Origin: Buddleja alternifolia
Lineage: Eukaryota; Streptophyta; Magnoliopsida; Lamiales; Scrophulariaceae
Length of the DNA stretch: 64,000 nucleotides
Assembly: GCA_019426215.1 (NCBI GenBank)
Contig: CM033393.1
Location: forward strand, 811,001-875,000
Direction: 5' to 3'
The position numbers and the translations under genes were made by a program. This document shows, piece by piece, positions 45,781 to 57,287 of this stretch. A model generated the notes under the pieces. It saw nothing but the letters and a program-made list of their open reading frames with translations, had not been told where the DNA came from and did not search any database. The first letter of the stretch is position 1. The number at the start of each line of letters is the position of its first letter.

Positions 45781-46298
45781 GTGAAGGATTGTTTTGAGGG
45801 GAGGGTAACTGATAACAAAGGAATGTCTTCTTTCTTCTTCTGATGAGATTCACCATTGTAGGTGTATTGAGGTTGTTTTCTGGGTTAATTCCTTTGTTTA
45901 ACTCTCTAAACATCTCTGTGTAAACATCCATGTGGAGTAATTTTTATTAACACCTAAAAAGTGTTATTATTTATTTTCTTATTTTTGCCATCAGACGTCT
46001 CCTTCTACATCTTCAATTCTTCATATATCATTGTGTTCTACAAGTGAACATAACGTCTGTATCTATTTCTTATCTTTTATTTCCATTTAAATTATTCTCA
46101 AACTTTTTTATTAAAAATTCAAAATACATTTTTGTTTTCAGGAATTGATCGATAACGTCAAATGCCTAATAACTCATTTATTCTAGCCGCTTTAATATTT
46201 CGCATTTCATACTATCTTTAATTATATTTTTCAGTTGTTTTAATAAGTCTATGATGCCATTATTTTTACAAAAAAGTGTTGATGATCTATCTATATAT
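45781..46298. other. Intergenic, possible chromovirus 3' remnant
   Basis: Just after the chromodomain the sequence (..GATTGTTTTGAGGGGAGGG) resembles the G-rich end of chromovirus pol, but no LTR can be delimited. Nothing else recognised. Confidence 0.4.
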
Positions 46299-46668
46299 GG
46301 GAAAAATTCATTTTTAGTTCCATAAGAGTTCGGTCAAAATACTTTTAGTCCTTTAAAATATTTTTTGATACTTTTGGTTCCATTAGACTCAAAATGAGAC
46401 ATTTTTTGGTCCCAAAAGGTAAAAAATTGACGAAAAATGGCAAGTGTTTTGGACGATTGGGGACCAAAAATGAATTTAATTGGAATTTTTATTTTATATT
46501 CCACTTGTTTTAATAGAGTGTGTGTTTCACGCTGGTATTTTTCATCTAAAAATATACGGTTAGAACCAAAAGTGTTATATTTTGAGTCCAAATGGGACCA
46601 GATGTGTTAAAAAAATTCTTTTGGGATTAAAAGTGTTTCAGCCGAACTCCTAAGTTGTACACATTCCC
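46299..46668. mobile_element. ~370-bp MITE
   Basis: Arms share GAGTTCGG.C.AAA.ACTTTTA.TCC near each end, in inverted orientation, with GGGAAAAATTC on the left and the complement of GGGAATGTG on the right. No target duplication seen. Confidence 0.5.
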
Positions 46669-47099
46669 ACTAAGTTGTGTTAGAGAATTTCAGCTCAATA
46701 TAGTAGCATTCAACATTCTTTTTCCTATACTAATTTTTATTTATATGTCATCAGTGATGAATCCACTTTGTTTATACCTAAAATGAAATGTGCTCAAATT
46801 GAAGGGCCCAAACAGCCTTATTTATAGAAGTACGGAGAAATGGGCTTAAAGTGAGAAAGCCCAAAATAACCCATGCGATGACTAATTAAGATCGAGAAAA
46901 GGGCCTAAAGCAATTCAGTCCGATTTTATAATGGATAGGTCCAAACTGGATATGCTGCTGAGTTAGAAGCCCGCCGAAAGAAGCCCAAAAAGAGAAGGGA
47001 GTTACCCAATTCAGAGATGCGCCAATCAAATAATTTGAAAACGCGGTTGAAGGAGGTTACTAACCGCAAAGGAAGTGGGTACGTGATAAAGGGCAAGGC

Positions 47100-47560
47100 G
47101 GAGAAAGAACGGAAGGACGAGAATCAGAACATTCGACATATCTTTTTATCTCGTTCTAGGAGTAGGCGTAATCTTAGTAGTAGTATAGTGTAATTAGTAC
47201 AGTAGCTTTGATCCCGACGATTAAGAATTACCACCAGCCATATCTCTTGCTGGAACAAGCTGTGTTGTATGTGATTGGAGATCAATATGGAGGTATAACA
47301 CTTATCATTTTTATCAGATTTAAGTATTTGGTAGATAACGTTATATATGGACTTGTATCTTCCTTTCCTCTTTATTTGTGTTAATTGCGGTCCGAACAAC
47401 AGTTTTAACAACACATCGAAGTGTTATATTCTGAACCACCGTCTAGCGTATCTAATTCGAACGCGGGGGTTGCTAGATAATTCTAAGTGGAGAATTATCG
47501 CGGGGCTTGAGTTAATCAAATTAACTCTTCCTTATTCAATTTGTTTTTATCCAGAAACAG
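47100..47560 (+). repeat. Probable 3' part of element A's 5' LTR
   Basis: Diverged similarity to 56880-57230 (TAG..AGTAG, GTGTAATTAGTACAGTAGCTTTGATCC against GTGTGAATTAGTTTGATAGCTTTGTATCC; ATGGAGGTATA; GAATTATC.CGGGGCTTG). The LTR start is not determined and may lie near 46790. The PBS after it is degenerate: AAACAGTGGGAGCCG where B has GACCACAGTGGAAGTCG. Confidence 0.5.
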
Positions 47561-47604
47561 TGGGAGCCGATTGTTGATTAACTGACTCCCGATAAAAGTA
47601 TAAA

Positions 47605-50462
47605 ATGTCTGAAGATTCTATCCAAGAAGAACTCGGTGAGGATCTGGAGACCCAACCCATCTCGAAACATAAAGTTAGGGCTGATAAGATGTACGAATAG
47701 TTTGTTCAGGTTATGAAGCAAACTCTGATAAATGCTCGAGAAGAGCAGCGAAAAGAATTTAATGATCAATACCGAGCAATGGTCCAGGAGTCTGCTCGTA
47801 TATTTACAGCAATAGTGCAAGATATTGCTGTGAGTGCTCGAGAAGGCCTCGCTCGAGAGGTCACTCGAGTGATAACAGAATTAGGAGAAATCTTTAATCA
47901 AACTTGTGACGCATTCTCCGGCATGATAAATGCTCAGGTGGTGACGGCGCTCGAGCCCCTAATCAACCAACATAATATTTTAGTCGAAAAGGTATCACGG
48001 TTAGTAGAACCAAGAATTCAGAATAGATACATTAATCCAAACGAGGTTCCTCTGGGGTATCCTCGAGAAAACGGGCCTCAAAATGATCAATTCGAAATGG
48101 GTCAGACCTCAGGACCTTCACCTCTCGAGGGCAATAATAATGTCAATCTTAATCCTCACAATATAAGTGTGAATCATAACCAAACACCACATCTTAATGC
48201 TTATAATGCTAGCTCGAATGCAAATAATACTCAAAATATAAGACCTAATGGCCTCGTACCACTGAACGGAGTGGGACAAAATCCGGTGGGATATCCGCCA
48301 AACGTGAACTTTGGAAACCTAGAAACCGGGTCTAAATTAACTCAGGGATATTTTGTTGGGGGGGGGGGGCAAAACCATCATCAAGGGCCAAGCTTTACAG
48401 GGGTTTCGAATAACCCCGTGAATATAGGGAATTAGAATTTCCTTGGAGGTCAAAATAATCCGAATTTTACCAACATTCCAAATAACTTCCAAGTGCCATT
48501 TGCTGGGGGGCAAGTTGGTCACAATGGCTATATGGGGGGTAATCTAGGGCAACAAGTCCAAGACCCACTCCAAAATCAAATCGAATTAATAATCGAAAGA
48601 ATGTATGGTCCCGGTTTTCAAAGAAACCAGAGGTTAATTCCAAGAAATCCATACCCTGAATGGGTAGATAGGAATTTTCCTTTCCCTAGGACATATAAAG
48701 TCCCAAATTTTACACTGTTCTCCGGAGATGACAGTGAATCAGCTCTAGAACATTTATCTCGATTTACTTACCAGTGTCGAGAAGCGGCAGATCAAGATTA
48801 TCTCAAGTTGAGGTTATTCCCTAGTTCCCTAACAGGGTCAACCTTTAATTGATACATTAATTTATCTCCAAACTCAATACATACTTAGGAGGAGATGTAA
48901 TTCCAATTTCAGAACCACTTCGCTCGATCGGATCCAGGGATATCCATGAGCGATTTAGCCAAGATCAGGCAAAACATAGGAGAATCTATAGAAGAATTCT
49001 TATCAAGATTCAAAAAGGCTCGGATCAAGTGCCATTTGAATTTACCCGAGTTCGAATTTGTGCAGTTAGCACAACAAAATATGTCCTTCGATTTTAGAAT
49101 AAAATTCGATGGGATGATTTTCCCAGATTTCCAGAGTCTGGTAGAGAGTACGATTAGATATGAGAAAATGTTAAAGGAATAAAGCTTAAGAAAACACCAG
49201 GGGCTTAACACATTCGAAATATCAGCACCATGGGTATTCGAGGATGCTTACGAGGTAGACCTCGCCGAATTCGTAAAAGGACCCCCGTTCCAATGTGGAG
49301 CACTCGAACAAAAAGAGTGTGAAGCAATGGGTTCTTTACAGTCAAAGGAAGATAAGAAATACACTTTTGATGTAGCAAAGACAGAAGAAATATTCGACTG
49401 GCTACTAGCTAATAAGAAATTAAGGATTAAAGGGAAACATCGATTCCCAACTAAGGCGGAGGCCAAAGGAAAGCCTTATTGTAAATTGCATAATGCCTTT
49501 ACCCACGAAACTAAAAAATGTGTTATGTTCCGAAATTTAATACAATCAAAATTAGACTCGAATGAAATAACCTTCCCTGATAGACAGAGAACGAGTATAG
49601 AGGAAGATCCTTTCCTTGTTTTAAATTTCGAAGTCAATATTGTGGAAATTGAGTTACCTGAACGTTCTAATACTTTATATAAATCTTTGAATGAACAGGT
49701 CTCAAAGGAAGCTAAACTGGTGAACAAGCTCTTTAACAGGCTAATAGATGAAGGAGTCTTCACCTTCCCGAAAGTCATTGACGATGGGCTCGAGGGCATG
49801 TGCAGATGGCATATGAATACGATGCATACCACTGATCAATGCCAAATCTTTCGGCGTTTTGTTACCAAACAATTCGAGAGGGGCAAGATATTCTTATCTG
49901 GGATAGACAAACGAATTCTCAAATTTGGTCATGACGGGAAGCCCAAGGAAAAGGAGTCACAAATCGAATCGGCTCCTCCCATCTAAAAGGCTGAAGGTAG
50001 ATCATACAAGGAGGCACTCGAGACCCCCAAGTGTGAGATCGTTTATCAAACCCCTTTGAAAGTTGTGAACAACCTTACCCAGATGCAGTGCTCTGCAGTC
50101 AATGTGCTGACACCCTGCACTACGAGTTAGTAAGGTTACAAGTGATCCCGAATGATCCCGATTGGGTGCCAGCCTACCAAAGGGAGTGGAACAAGAGGCA
50201 AAGGTACGAGAACAACAACTTCAATTTCCAGCCCTACAATCGGCACTTTCGAGGAAGGGGAGACAGAGGTTATGGGATGCCTCCATCAGCAGGCAGGGAT
50301 TCACCATTTAGCCGACTAAGTGAAACTAGTGAGCATATCGAAAGGAAGAGAAATAGCCGCCAGAAGAGTATCAAGCAACAGGTGGCTTATTTTCCAGCTG
50401 TCGTGGCTTTGGAGATGCAACAGGAAGTCGTTATAGCCAACCTTTGAATCGAAGAAGAGACG
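47605..50462 (+). pseudogene. Gag of element A
   Basis: Starts MSEDSIQEELGEDLETQ. The same frame carries the Gag core (RNFPFPRTYKVPNFTLFSGD, SALEHLSRFTYQC, IGESIEEFLSRFKKAR) and two CX2H-type zinc-like motifs (CKLHNAFTHETKKC and CRWHMNTMHTTDQC). Stops include TAG 47698, TAG 48433, TGA 48850 and TAA ~49180; a frameshift lies between 49987 and 50088, and another stop at 50445. B supplies sense codons at several of these sites. Confidence 0.85.
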
Positions 50463-51527
50463 ATGAGCAAAGGTATGTTGAAAGCTAAGGCTGGAGTAAA
50501 ACCCGGAGAAGATGAATATGATAAAGACATTGACCAGTTGAGTGACCAATTCAAGGATGCTAGCTTGAAGGGGAAGAGCGCAAGGTTCGAAGAAGATGAA
50601 AACTTGGATGATTTCGAGTCAGGAGATGACTTGGATATCCTGTTGGGGGATTCTGCTTATGAGGAATCGGCAAACGAAGCCGATTTGAAAGCAAAAGAAG
50701 CGTCTCTCAAAAGAGCTATACAATTCGAAGAGGATAAAGATGTGAACATGGTGACGGTTTTGCCAGGGGCATTCACCGCAAAAGAAGATGCAATGGATGA
50801 AGAATCGAATTCGCTTGAGATGATGACCATCTCTGAGTCAGGTAATATTTCGAAGTTAGAAATTCCTAGCAACGAATTATTGGAGACAAAAACAGATAAT
50901 GAAAATTTAGTTGATCTTTTATTCTCGAAAGAGAAGATCGATAATAACCATATGCGACCTTTATTTGTAAAAGCCGAGATCGAAGGCATTAAAATTAGCA
51001 AAGTATTAGTTGACAATGGTGCTACTGTTAACATTTTGCCCGAAAAAAAGTTAATAAGATCAGGAAAAACTACGAAAGACCTAGTCACTATTGATGTTTC
51101 AGTGTATGATTTTTCTAGACAAGCCACTCGAGTATCCGGAGTCCTACCGTGTCGGGTAAAGGTTGGGACTCAGAGTTCATACTCAACATTTTTTGTGGTG
51201 AATACGAATTCACCATCATTTAATGCCCTATTGGGGAGAGATTGGATACATCAGAATTATTGTATCCCTTCAACCCTACATCAGGTGTTAGTTTGCTGGA
51301 ATGGGCATAAGTTCAAAATTATCAATGCCGAGAAAAATTTCTATTTTATTGATACTCACATTGTCCATGCCAGGTACATGGCTAAAGGAGCCGGAGTGAT
51401 GGATAGTCAAGCTTTAGAGTTTCCAGCCATCGAAACGGCAGGAACAGAAGGAGCCGAAGAAACAAGCATCGAGGCTCGAAAGAATGAAGACCAGTCTACA
51501 ACCAAAGTAGATGATAGGTTAGCCTAA
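50463..51527 (+). CDS. Protease-region ORF of element A
   Basis: 354 codons, open, in the frame that Gag takes after its frameshift. An acidic linker precedes a retropepsin-like domain: VKAEIEGIKISKVLVDNGAT (active-site triplet D-N-G, a known variant of DTG/DSG), and FNALLGRDWIHQNYCIPSTL in the second half. It ends 42 bases before the pol start, so in a working element gag-pro and pol would be separated by a stop. Start codon not certain: 50463 is simply the first ATG after a stop. Confidence 0.7.
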   Translation: MSKGMLKAKAGVKPGEDEYDKDIDQLSDQFKDASLKGKSARFEEDENLDDFESGDDLDILLGDSAYEESANEADLKAKEASLKRAIQFEEDKDVNMVTVLPGAFTAKEDAMDEESNSLEMMTISESGNISKLEIPSNELLETKTDNENLVDLLFSKEKIDNNHMRPLFVKAEIEGIKISKVLVDNGATVNILPEKKLIRSGKTTKDLVTIDVSVYDFSRQATRVSGVLPCRVKVGTQSSYSTFFVVNTNSPSFNALLGRDWIHQNYCIPSTLHQVLVCWNGHKFKIINAEKNFYFIDTHIVHARYMAKGAGVMDSQALEFPAIETAGTEGAEETSIEARKNEDQSTTKVDDRLA

Positions 51528-51568
51528 GTCGAAGTAGGGATTTTGTAATTTCCTTTTGATTAGTTTTG

Positions 51569-53332
51569 ATGGACAAAGTTAACTATGAGGATGTACCCGA
51601 ATGTTTGTTAAAGAAACTACTAATCGAAAAAGTTATTTCAAGTTTGTCTACTTGCAATTCTGTTTTAACCGAAGAATTTAATACAGTTGATGATAGTAAT
51701 GTGATTGAATGTTTAGAAACCAAAGGTAACTTTTCGATTGATATGTTTGAACAAGGGGTTATGGAACCTGATGAGGATATCAGGAAGGATATCCAAGACC
51801 CTCTAGAGGAAATCAATCTTGGAACTACAGAGGATCCAAAAATGACTTATATAAGTTCGAAGATAAATCAATTCGAGAAGGAAAAATTGATAGGAATATT
51901 ATATCAGTTTAAAGATTGTTTCGCATGGGCACATCACGGAATGCCTAGGGTAGATATGAATATAGCTCGCCATGAATTACCAATCAAATATGGCTTTAAG
52001 CCAGTAATACAAGCACCTCGTCGATTGTCTCCAGATTTGATGGGTGCAATCAAAGAAGAGATTGAAAAGTTGGTAGAGGCCAATTCCATAAGACCAACTA
52101 GATACGTCGAATGGTTGGCAAATATAGTCCCAGTAATCAAGAAGAATGGGAAAGTAAGGATCTGTATTGACTTTCGAGATCTGAATAGAGTTACACCTAA
52201 AGATGAATATCCTATGCCCATGGCTGATGTCTTGATCGACGCAGCTGCAAGACATAAAGTGATGTCCTTCATGGATGGCTACTCTGGATATTATCAACTA
52301 AAAATATCCGAAGTAGATAGGAACAAAACAGCATTTCGGTGCCCAGGTTTCATAGGTATTTTCGAATGGAATGCTATGCCCTTTGGATTAAAAAATGCCG
52401 GGGCCACATATCAAAGGACCATGAATTATATGTTCCATGACCTGATTGGTAAATCCCTCAAAATATATATAGATGATATAGTGGTCAAAGCTCAAACCTA
52501 TCAAGACCATTTGAAATCATTAACTGGGGCCTTCGAACGAATGAGACATTTTAAGTTGAAAATGAATCCATTGAAATGTGCTTTCGGAGTGGGAGCTGGA
52601 AACTTTCTAGGATTCCTAATTCATAATCGAGGCATAGAAGTTCATCGAAACAAAGCTAAAGCTATCTTGGAAGCTAAACCTCCAAGAAATAAGAAAGAGC
52701 TGTCGCGTTTTCTAGGGCAGGTCAATTTCTTGCAAAGATTCATAGCTAATTTAGCCGAAAAAACAGAAGCATTCTCGCCTATCTTACGTTTGAAAGACGA
52801 GGATGAATTCGTTTGGGGAAATAAACAGCAAGAGGCTTTCGAAGCCATAAAAAGCTATTTAACCCAACCACCAGTTTTGATTCCTCCCCGAAAAGGAAAA
52901 AAGTTAAGGTTGTACACATCTGCGGTTGATTATTCAGTTGGTTGCCTTATGGTACAGGAAAATCATGGAGGCTACGAATTGTCTGTTTTCTATTTAAGTA
53001 AGCTGTTAAATGATACCGAGAAAAGATACACTTCAATTGAAAAATGGTGCTTAAGTTTATACTTTGCATCAGTCAAATTGAGACACTATTTCATGTCTTA
53101 TTTGATCGAAGTAGTTTTACCAACGGATGTGATTAAGTTTATGATCAATCAACCATTGATGAGGGGGCGATTAAGTAAATGGAGTCTCAATCTGCTTCAG
53201 TTTGATTTGTGCTATATGCCGCAAAAGGTAGTGAAAGGTCAAGTGATAGCCAATTTCTTGGTTGATCACCCTTCGAAGAAAGATAAAGTGCTTGAAAATC
53301 TCGAGATTAATTTCATTGACAAGGTCCCTTAG
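51569..53332 (+). CDS. Reverse transcriptase and RNase H of element A
   Basis: An open frame of 587 codons from the ATG at 51569 to TAG 53330. Reverse transcriptase motifs in order: KNGKVRICIDFRDLNRVTPK, MSFMDGYSGYYQLKI, MPFGLKNAGATYQRTMN, the active-site YIDD (52466-52477) and LGFLIHNRGIEV. The connection GQVNFLQRFI and the first RNase H (LRLYTSAVDYSVGCLMVQ, KRYTSIEKWCLSL, FMINQPLMRGRLSKW) follow. No residue is obviously lost, so the domain may be catalytically sound, but downstream stops cut off the second RNase H and integrase. Confidence 0.9.
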   Translation: MDKVNYEDVPECLLKKLLIEKVISSLSTCNSVLTEEFNTVDDSNVIECLETKGNFSIDMFEQGVMEPDEDIRKDIQDPLEEINLGTTEDPKMTYISSKINQFEKEKLIGILYQFKDCFAWAHHGMPRVDMNIARHELPIKYGFKPVIQAPRRLSPDLMGAIKEEIEKLVEANSIRPTRYVEWLANIVPVIKKNGKVRICIDFRDLNRVTPKDEYPMPMADVLIDAAARHKVMSFMDGYSGYYQLKISEVDRNKTAFRCPGFIGIFEWNAMPFGLKNAGATYQRTMNYMFHDLIGKSLKIYIDDIVVKAQTYQDHLKSLTGAFERMRHFKLKMNPLKCAFGVGAGNFLGFLIHNRGIEVHRNKAKAILEAKPPRNKKELSRFLGQVNFLQRFIANLAEKTEAFSPILRLKDEDEFVWGNKQQEAFEAIKSYLTQPPVLIPPRKGKKLRLYTSAVDYSVGCLMVQENHGGYELSVFYLSKLLNDTEKRYTSIEKWCLSLYFASVKLRHYFMSYLIEVVLPTDVIKFMINQPLMRGRLSKWSLNLLQFDLCYMPQKVVKGQVIANFLVDHPSKKDKVLENLEINFIDKVP

Positions 53333-55144
53333 ATTTTGTATTTTGATGGGTCAAGTACTTGAGATAGCGCTGGAATAGGGATATATATCATATCTCCATC
53401 GAAATTGATTACCAAAATGTGTGCAAGAATCGAGGGAGATTGCACAAATAACAGAGCAGAATATGAAGCCCTCATATTAGGGTTAGAAATATTACTCGAT
53501 ATGGGTGCAGGAAATATCTAGATAAAGGGAGATTCTCAATTGATCATAAATCAAGTAAAGGGAGTTTTTAAATGCGTTAGCCCAGTATCAATAGCCTCGT
53601 ATGCTCGAGTACATCAATTGTTAAAATATTTCGAGTCAGTAGAGATTACATATGTGCCAAGGGAAAAGAATCAAATTTCGAATGATTTAGCCCAAATGGC
53701 GTCAGGTTATAGGATCGATCCTGACTTACTCGAGTCAACAATTCAACTCGAGACAAGAATTTTGTTACCCTTCGAACAAAGGTTGTTGCAGATTAACAAA
53801 ATTGATATATTCAAAGAAAAAGAAGATTGGCGTCTCAAGATTATAGAATATTCGAAAAATTTAGCCAAAGGAGGATTCACGAATAGGTTAAAACTAATGG
53901 CCCACCATTATTTTTATGATGGGCAGGAATTGTATCGAAAAGATCCTCAAGGGGTTTTATTAAAGTGTCTCGATCTAGAGGACGCTTTGGTTATCATGGC
54001 AGAAACCCACGAGGGGATTTGTGGGGCACATCAGGCTGGTCAAAAGATGAGATGACTGATACATCGATATGGTTTTCATTGGCCCACTATCCTTCGAGAT
54101 TGCATAAATTATGCAAAAGGTTGCAAACAGTGTCAAAAGTATGGAAAAATATTAAGGCGCCCCACAATTGAACTTAACTCAATTATAAAGCCGTGGACAT
54201 TTCGAGGATGGGCTATAGATATCATAGGTGAGATAAAACCAGCTTCTTTGAAGAGGCACAGTTATATTTTAGTAGCCACATACTACTTTACAAAGTGGGT
54301 TGAAGCCAAGGCTTTCGAAAATATCGATTCCAAAGAAGTGGTCAACTTTATCAAGGAACACTTTATAACTCGGTTTGGAATTCCTGAGTCTATAACTTTT
54401 GACCAGGCTAGAGTTTTCAACAACACTGAAATGCTCAAATTTCTGAGTCAATTTAAGATAAAGTTGTTGAATTCATCCCCTTGTTACTCTCAAGCAAACG
54501 GACAGGCTGAATCCTCAAATAAATTGATTAAAGGATGCATCTCGAAAATGATACAAAACAATCCTAAAGTCGGGCACAAATTGCTTATTGATACTTTATG
54601 GGCATTAAGAACTATTAAAAAGGATAGCCTAAGGGTTACACCCTTTCAATTGGTATACGGTCATGAAGCGGTTATACCAATGGAAATAAACATTAAGTCC
54701 AAAAGAATTTTAGAGCAATCGAAACTCACACGAAAAGAGTATATCGAGAATATGACTATCGAAAAACTAGATCACGAAATGATTCAGATAATGGCATTAC
54801 AGCAAATCGAACTCCAGAACAGAAAAGTAGAGAAAATTTATAATAAAAAAGTAAAGACAAGAACCTTCGAAGTGGGGGACTTAGTCTGGAAAATGATATT
54901 ACCAGAAGGCTCGAAAGATTATTTTTATGGAAAATGGTCGCCTAAGTGGGAAGGGCCATTTTCGATCTCGAGCAAATTATCAGGAAACTCATTTATACTC
55001 CAGTATTTAAATGGAAAAGAATTTGGAAAAAGTTTAAATGCAAAATATTTGAAGAAATATACACCAAGTATATGGCATGAAAATGCAGATATTATACTCG
55101 AAAGAATGCCAGAAACTGGTAATTTGTTCATAAATAATAATTAG
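53333..55144 (+). pseudogene. Second RNase H and integrase of element A
   Basis: Same frame as the preceding ORF, with stops at 53330, 53360 (TGA), 53519 (TAG) and 54053 (TGA). The second RNase H shows LYFDGSST, NNRAEYEALILGLEIL, KGDSQLIINQVKG. Integrase has the HHCC region (HEGICGAHQAG, CINYAKGCKQCQKYG), the core (DIIGEIKPAS, ATYYFTKWVEAKAF, FGIPESITFDQARVF, SSPCYSQANGQAESSNKLIK) and a C-terminal KWSPKWEGPF segment. From 54056 to 55144 the frame is open. Confidence 0.88.
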
Positions 55145-55183
55145 AGTATAAAAAGCTATTCGAAAGAATGCTACTCTACAAAT

Positions 55184-56850
55184 CTATTCTAGAAAACGTA
55201 AAGAGTCTATCAAAACATTAATAGCTAATATGAAAGCATCCTTCTCGAGCAATGCCGGTTTCACCACTGTTTCGAATTCGTGGGTAAGGAGAGCAATCTG
55301 ATTATTAACTACGGCTAATTCTTCATTAGTCTTGTTGGCTAAGTCTAGAAGATGGTCCCTCTTGGCTTGGAGACCAGCAATTCTGGCATCGAAGTCCGCA
55401 ACTTGGGCCAGATAACTTGCTTGAGTACCTTCCAAAGTCGAAACTCGGTCTTGAAGCTGACCCAATTGCTGGGATCCCGCAGGGTGAATCTCTTCCTCGA
55501 AAGGGGTAAGGCCCTGATCAATCAAACCTTGAATAACATTCAGGTGAATCTCGAACATTTGCCTCGCCATAACGAACATAGGGCGACACTGAAAAGCAAT
55601 CCTCGGTGTTGCACCATCCAGGAGCGCTGGAAGCCTCTCAAGTCCTGCTTGGTCAATCAGGTTCAGCTTGATCACATTAAGGGCTTCGCCTAAGTCAGCC
55701 CTCGAAAATGATAGAAGTTCAACACTCCCTAAGAATGGTAAACGAAATGAGACAATAAACGTAGAGAAGTATGCTAACGAGGTATGGTAACTCAGTAAAA
55801 ATACTTACCTTCGATTGAAGGTACCGCTGCATTCGAAGTAGATGGAGTATCTCGAATCTCAAGAGACTGAGCCACAACTTGATCTTCTAGAATTTCCTCA
55901 GGGGTAAGTTTGACACCTAAGAAAATAAAAGACTAATTTAATCATAAGAGACGTTTCGAGGAAATGTTAACATTGTTACAAACATACCTTCGAATGGTGT
56001 GGCTTCAGCAGTTTGCTCAACAAGCTATGAGGAACCCAACTCGAGAGCTTCCTCAGCAACGGTTTCTTCTGCTCCTACCAGGGCAGGCTTCTTGATCGAG
56101 GTCTCTTCACTTGAAGAATCTGCAAAACAAAGGATTTGTAAAAATTCCAGTTAAGACACTACCGTATAAGCAGAAATAATAAAATCTTAGTAAAAAGTAC
56201 ATACCCGCGGAGTGGTCTTCGAGGACTTGCGTGCGTTCTTCTAACTGGGATTGGATATCATGTGAAGGCACCTCGAATGGAGCCTCTGCCAGTAATGGCA
56301 TATCTAATTCAGCTTCATCTTCTATCTCAATTACTAGAGGTTCAATATGTATGGCTTCTTGCGGAGGAATCACTTCAGAAGGAGTCTCACTCGAAGGGCC
56401 TGTAGGCAAACGCTGTTTAATGTAAACGAAGAAAGATACAGAGAACTCATATACTAATGAAGGAAAAACACTTACCAGCCTCGAAAGACCCATGTAACCT
56501 ACGCCTTTGAAATACGATGGGCGCATCTTCATCTTCGTCTTCATCTTCTGCGGCAGTTTGAAGAGATGGGGAAGAAGGCTCTCGAATGGTAATGCCCCCA
56601 GTTCTACATCTTCGAGTTACAGGTGGAGATGTAGCAGTGACTGGGGCCTTCGCTTTGTCTGCCCTTGAAGGGCGGGTAGGTGGGATAGCCCTGAGATGAG
56701 GCACCGCCAAAGCCTCAGACTCTCGAAGAGCTTAGAAAAGCCCTTCGTGCGCTTGGACCAAGGGATTATCCCTCTCGAACCTCCACCCCGAGGTAAGTGA
56801 ATAAGGGATAATGTATGCATCATCCTTCTCACGTAAATCGAAATCAATCA
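55184..56850 (-). pseudogene. Antisense extra ORF of element A, five exons, 5'-truncated
   Basis: Minus-strand exons by GT-AG junctions are ~56850-56476, 56399-56205, 56119-55988, 55916-55809 and 55728-55184. All four introns are phase 1 and the frame is consistent to the TAG at 55184. The first exon has AYIIPYSLTSGWRFERDNPL and one stop; the middle exons are acidic and Ser/Pro-rich with one stop (TAG in exon 3). The last is a long coiled coil (QLQDRVSTLEGTQASYLAQV, LDLANKTNEELAVVNNQIAL). The N-terminal part is missing at the junction with element B. Its stop is 39 bases from the integrase stop, tail-to-tail. Function unknown. Confidence 0.7.
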
Positions 56851-56869
56851 AAATTTATCGAATTTGTCT

Positions 56870-57228
56870 GATTTTTTTCTGATTAGGCATAATTAGGCTT
56901 AGTTTTAATTCTAGACTCCGTAGTTAGTAGTGTGAATTAGTTTGATAGCTTTGTATCCGACCACTCCGTTCTTGTATCCATAAGAATTTATCGAAGAACT
57001 TATGGAGGTATATTTCTATTTAAGCTTCTAAGTGTTAATTGACTGCTTGAATTTTAGTGTATCTTCTTTAGTTATTGTGAATCGCATAACGAAATTAATT
57101 AAAGTCTTAAGCCACCATTAGCAAATATAAGCTGGGGTTGAAAGATAATTATAAGTTGTGAATTATCAAGGGGCTTGGATCGATTGCTTGAAATCATTCC
57201 CTAGTCAATTTGTATCTCGAAATAAATT
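56870..57228 (+). repeat. LTR-derived 5' region of element B (U3 part not found)
   Basis: Corresponds to the 3' part of element A's LTR and ends just before a good PBS. Upstream of ~56870 the sequence is element A's antisense ORF, so the promoter-bearing U3 part expected in a complete LTR is absent. No TATA motif is evident. Confidence 0.5.
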
Positions 57229-57230
57229 TT

Positions 57231-57245
57231 TGGCGACCACAGTGG
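57231..57245 (+). promoter_or_regulatory. Primer binding site of element B
   Basis: TGGCGACCACAGTGG follows the LTR region, 43 bases before the gag ATG at 57288. The TGGCGAC start is usual for Ogre/Tat elements. tRNA not assigned. Confidence 0.7.
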
Positions 57246-57287
57246 AAGTCGTTTTTATATAACTGACTTCCGATTTAAGGATATAAA

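Larger units (their letters stand above)
47100..56850 (+). mobile_element. Element A: Tat/Ogre-like Ty3/gypsy retrotransposon
   Basis: Order on the plus strand: LTR-derived 5' region (end ~47560), gag (from 47605), protease, reverse transcriptase/RNase H, second RNase H, integrase, then an antisense ORF to ~56850. No 3' LTR follows; element B's LTR-like sequence begins instead. pol (51569-55144) is one frame with only four stops, while gag has several stops and at least one frameshift. It belongs to a different Tat branch from the element at 12014-22436. Confidence 0.85.

Noticed and set aside
46791..47100. Start of element A's 5' LTR at a TG near 46791 with TATA-like TTATTTATAG
   Set aside because: Without the 3' LTR the boundary cannot be verified; B lacks the corresponding segment.
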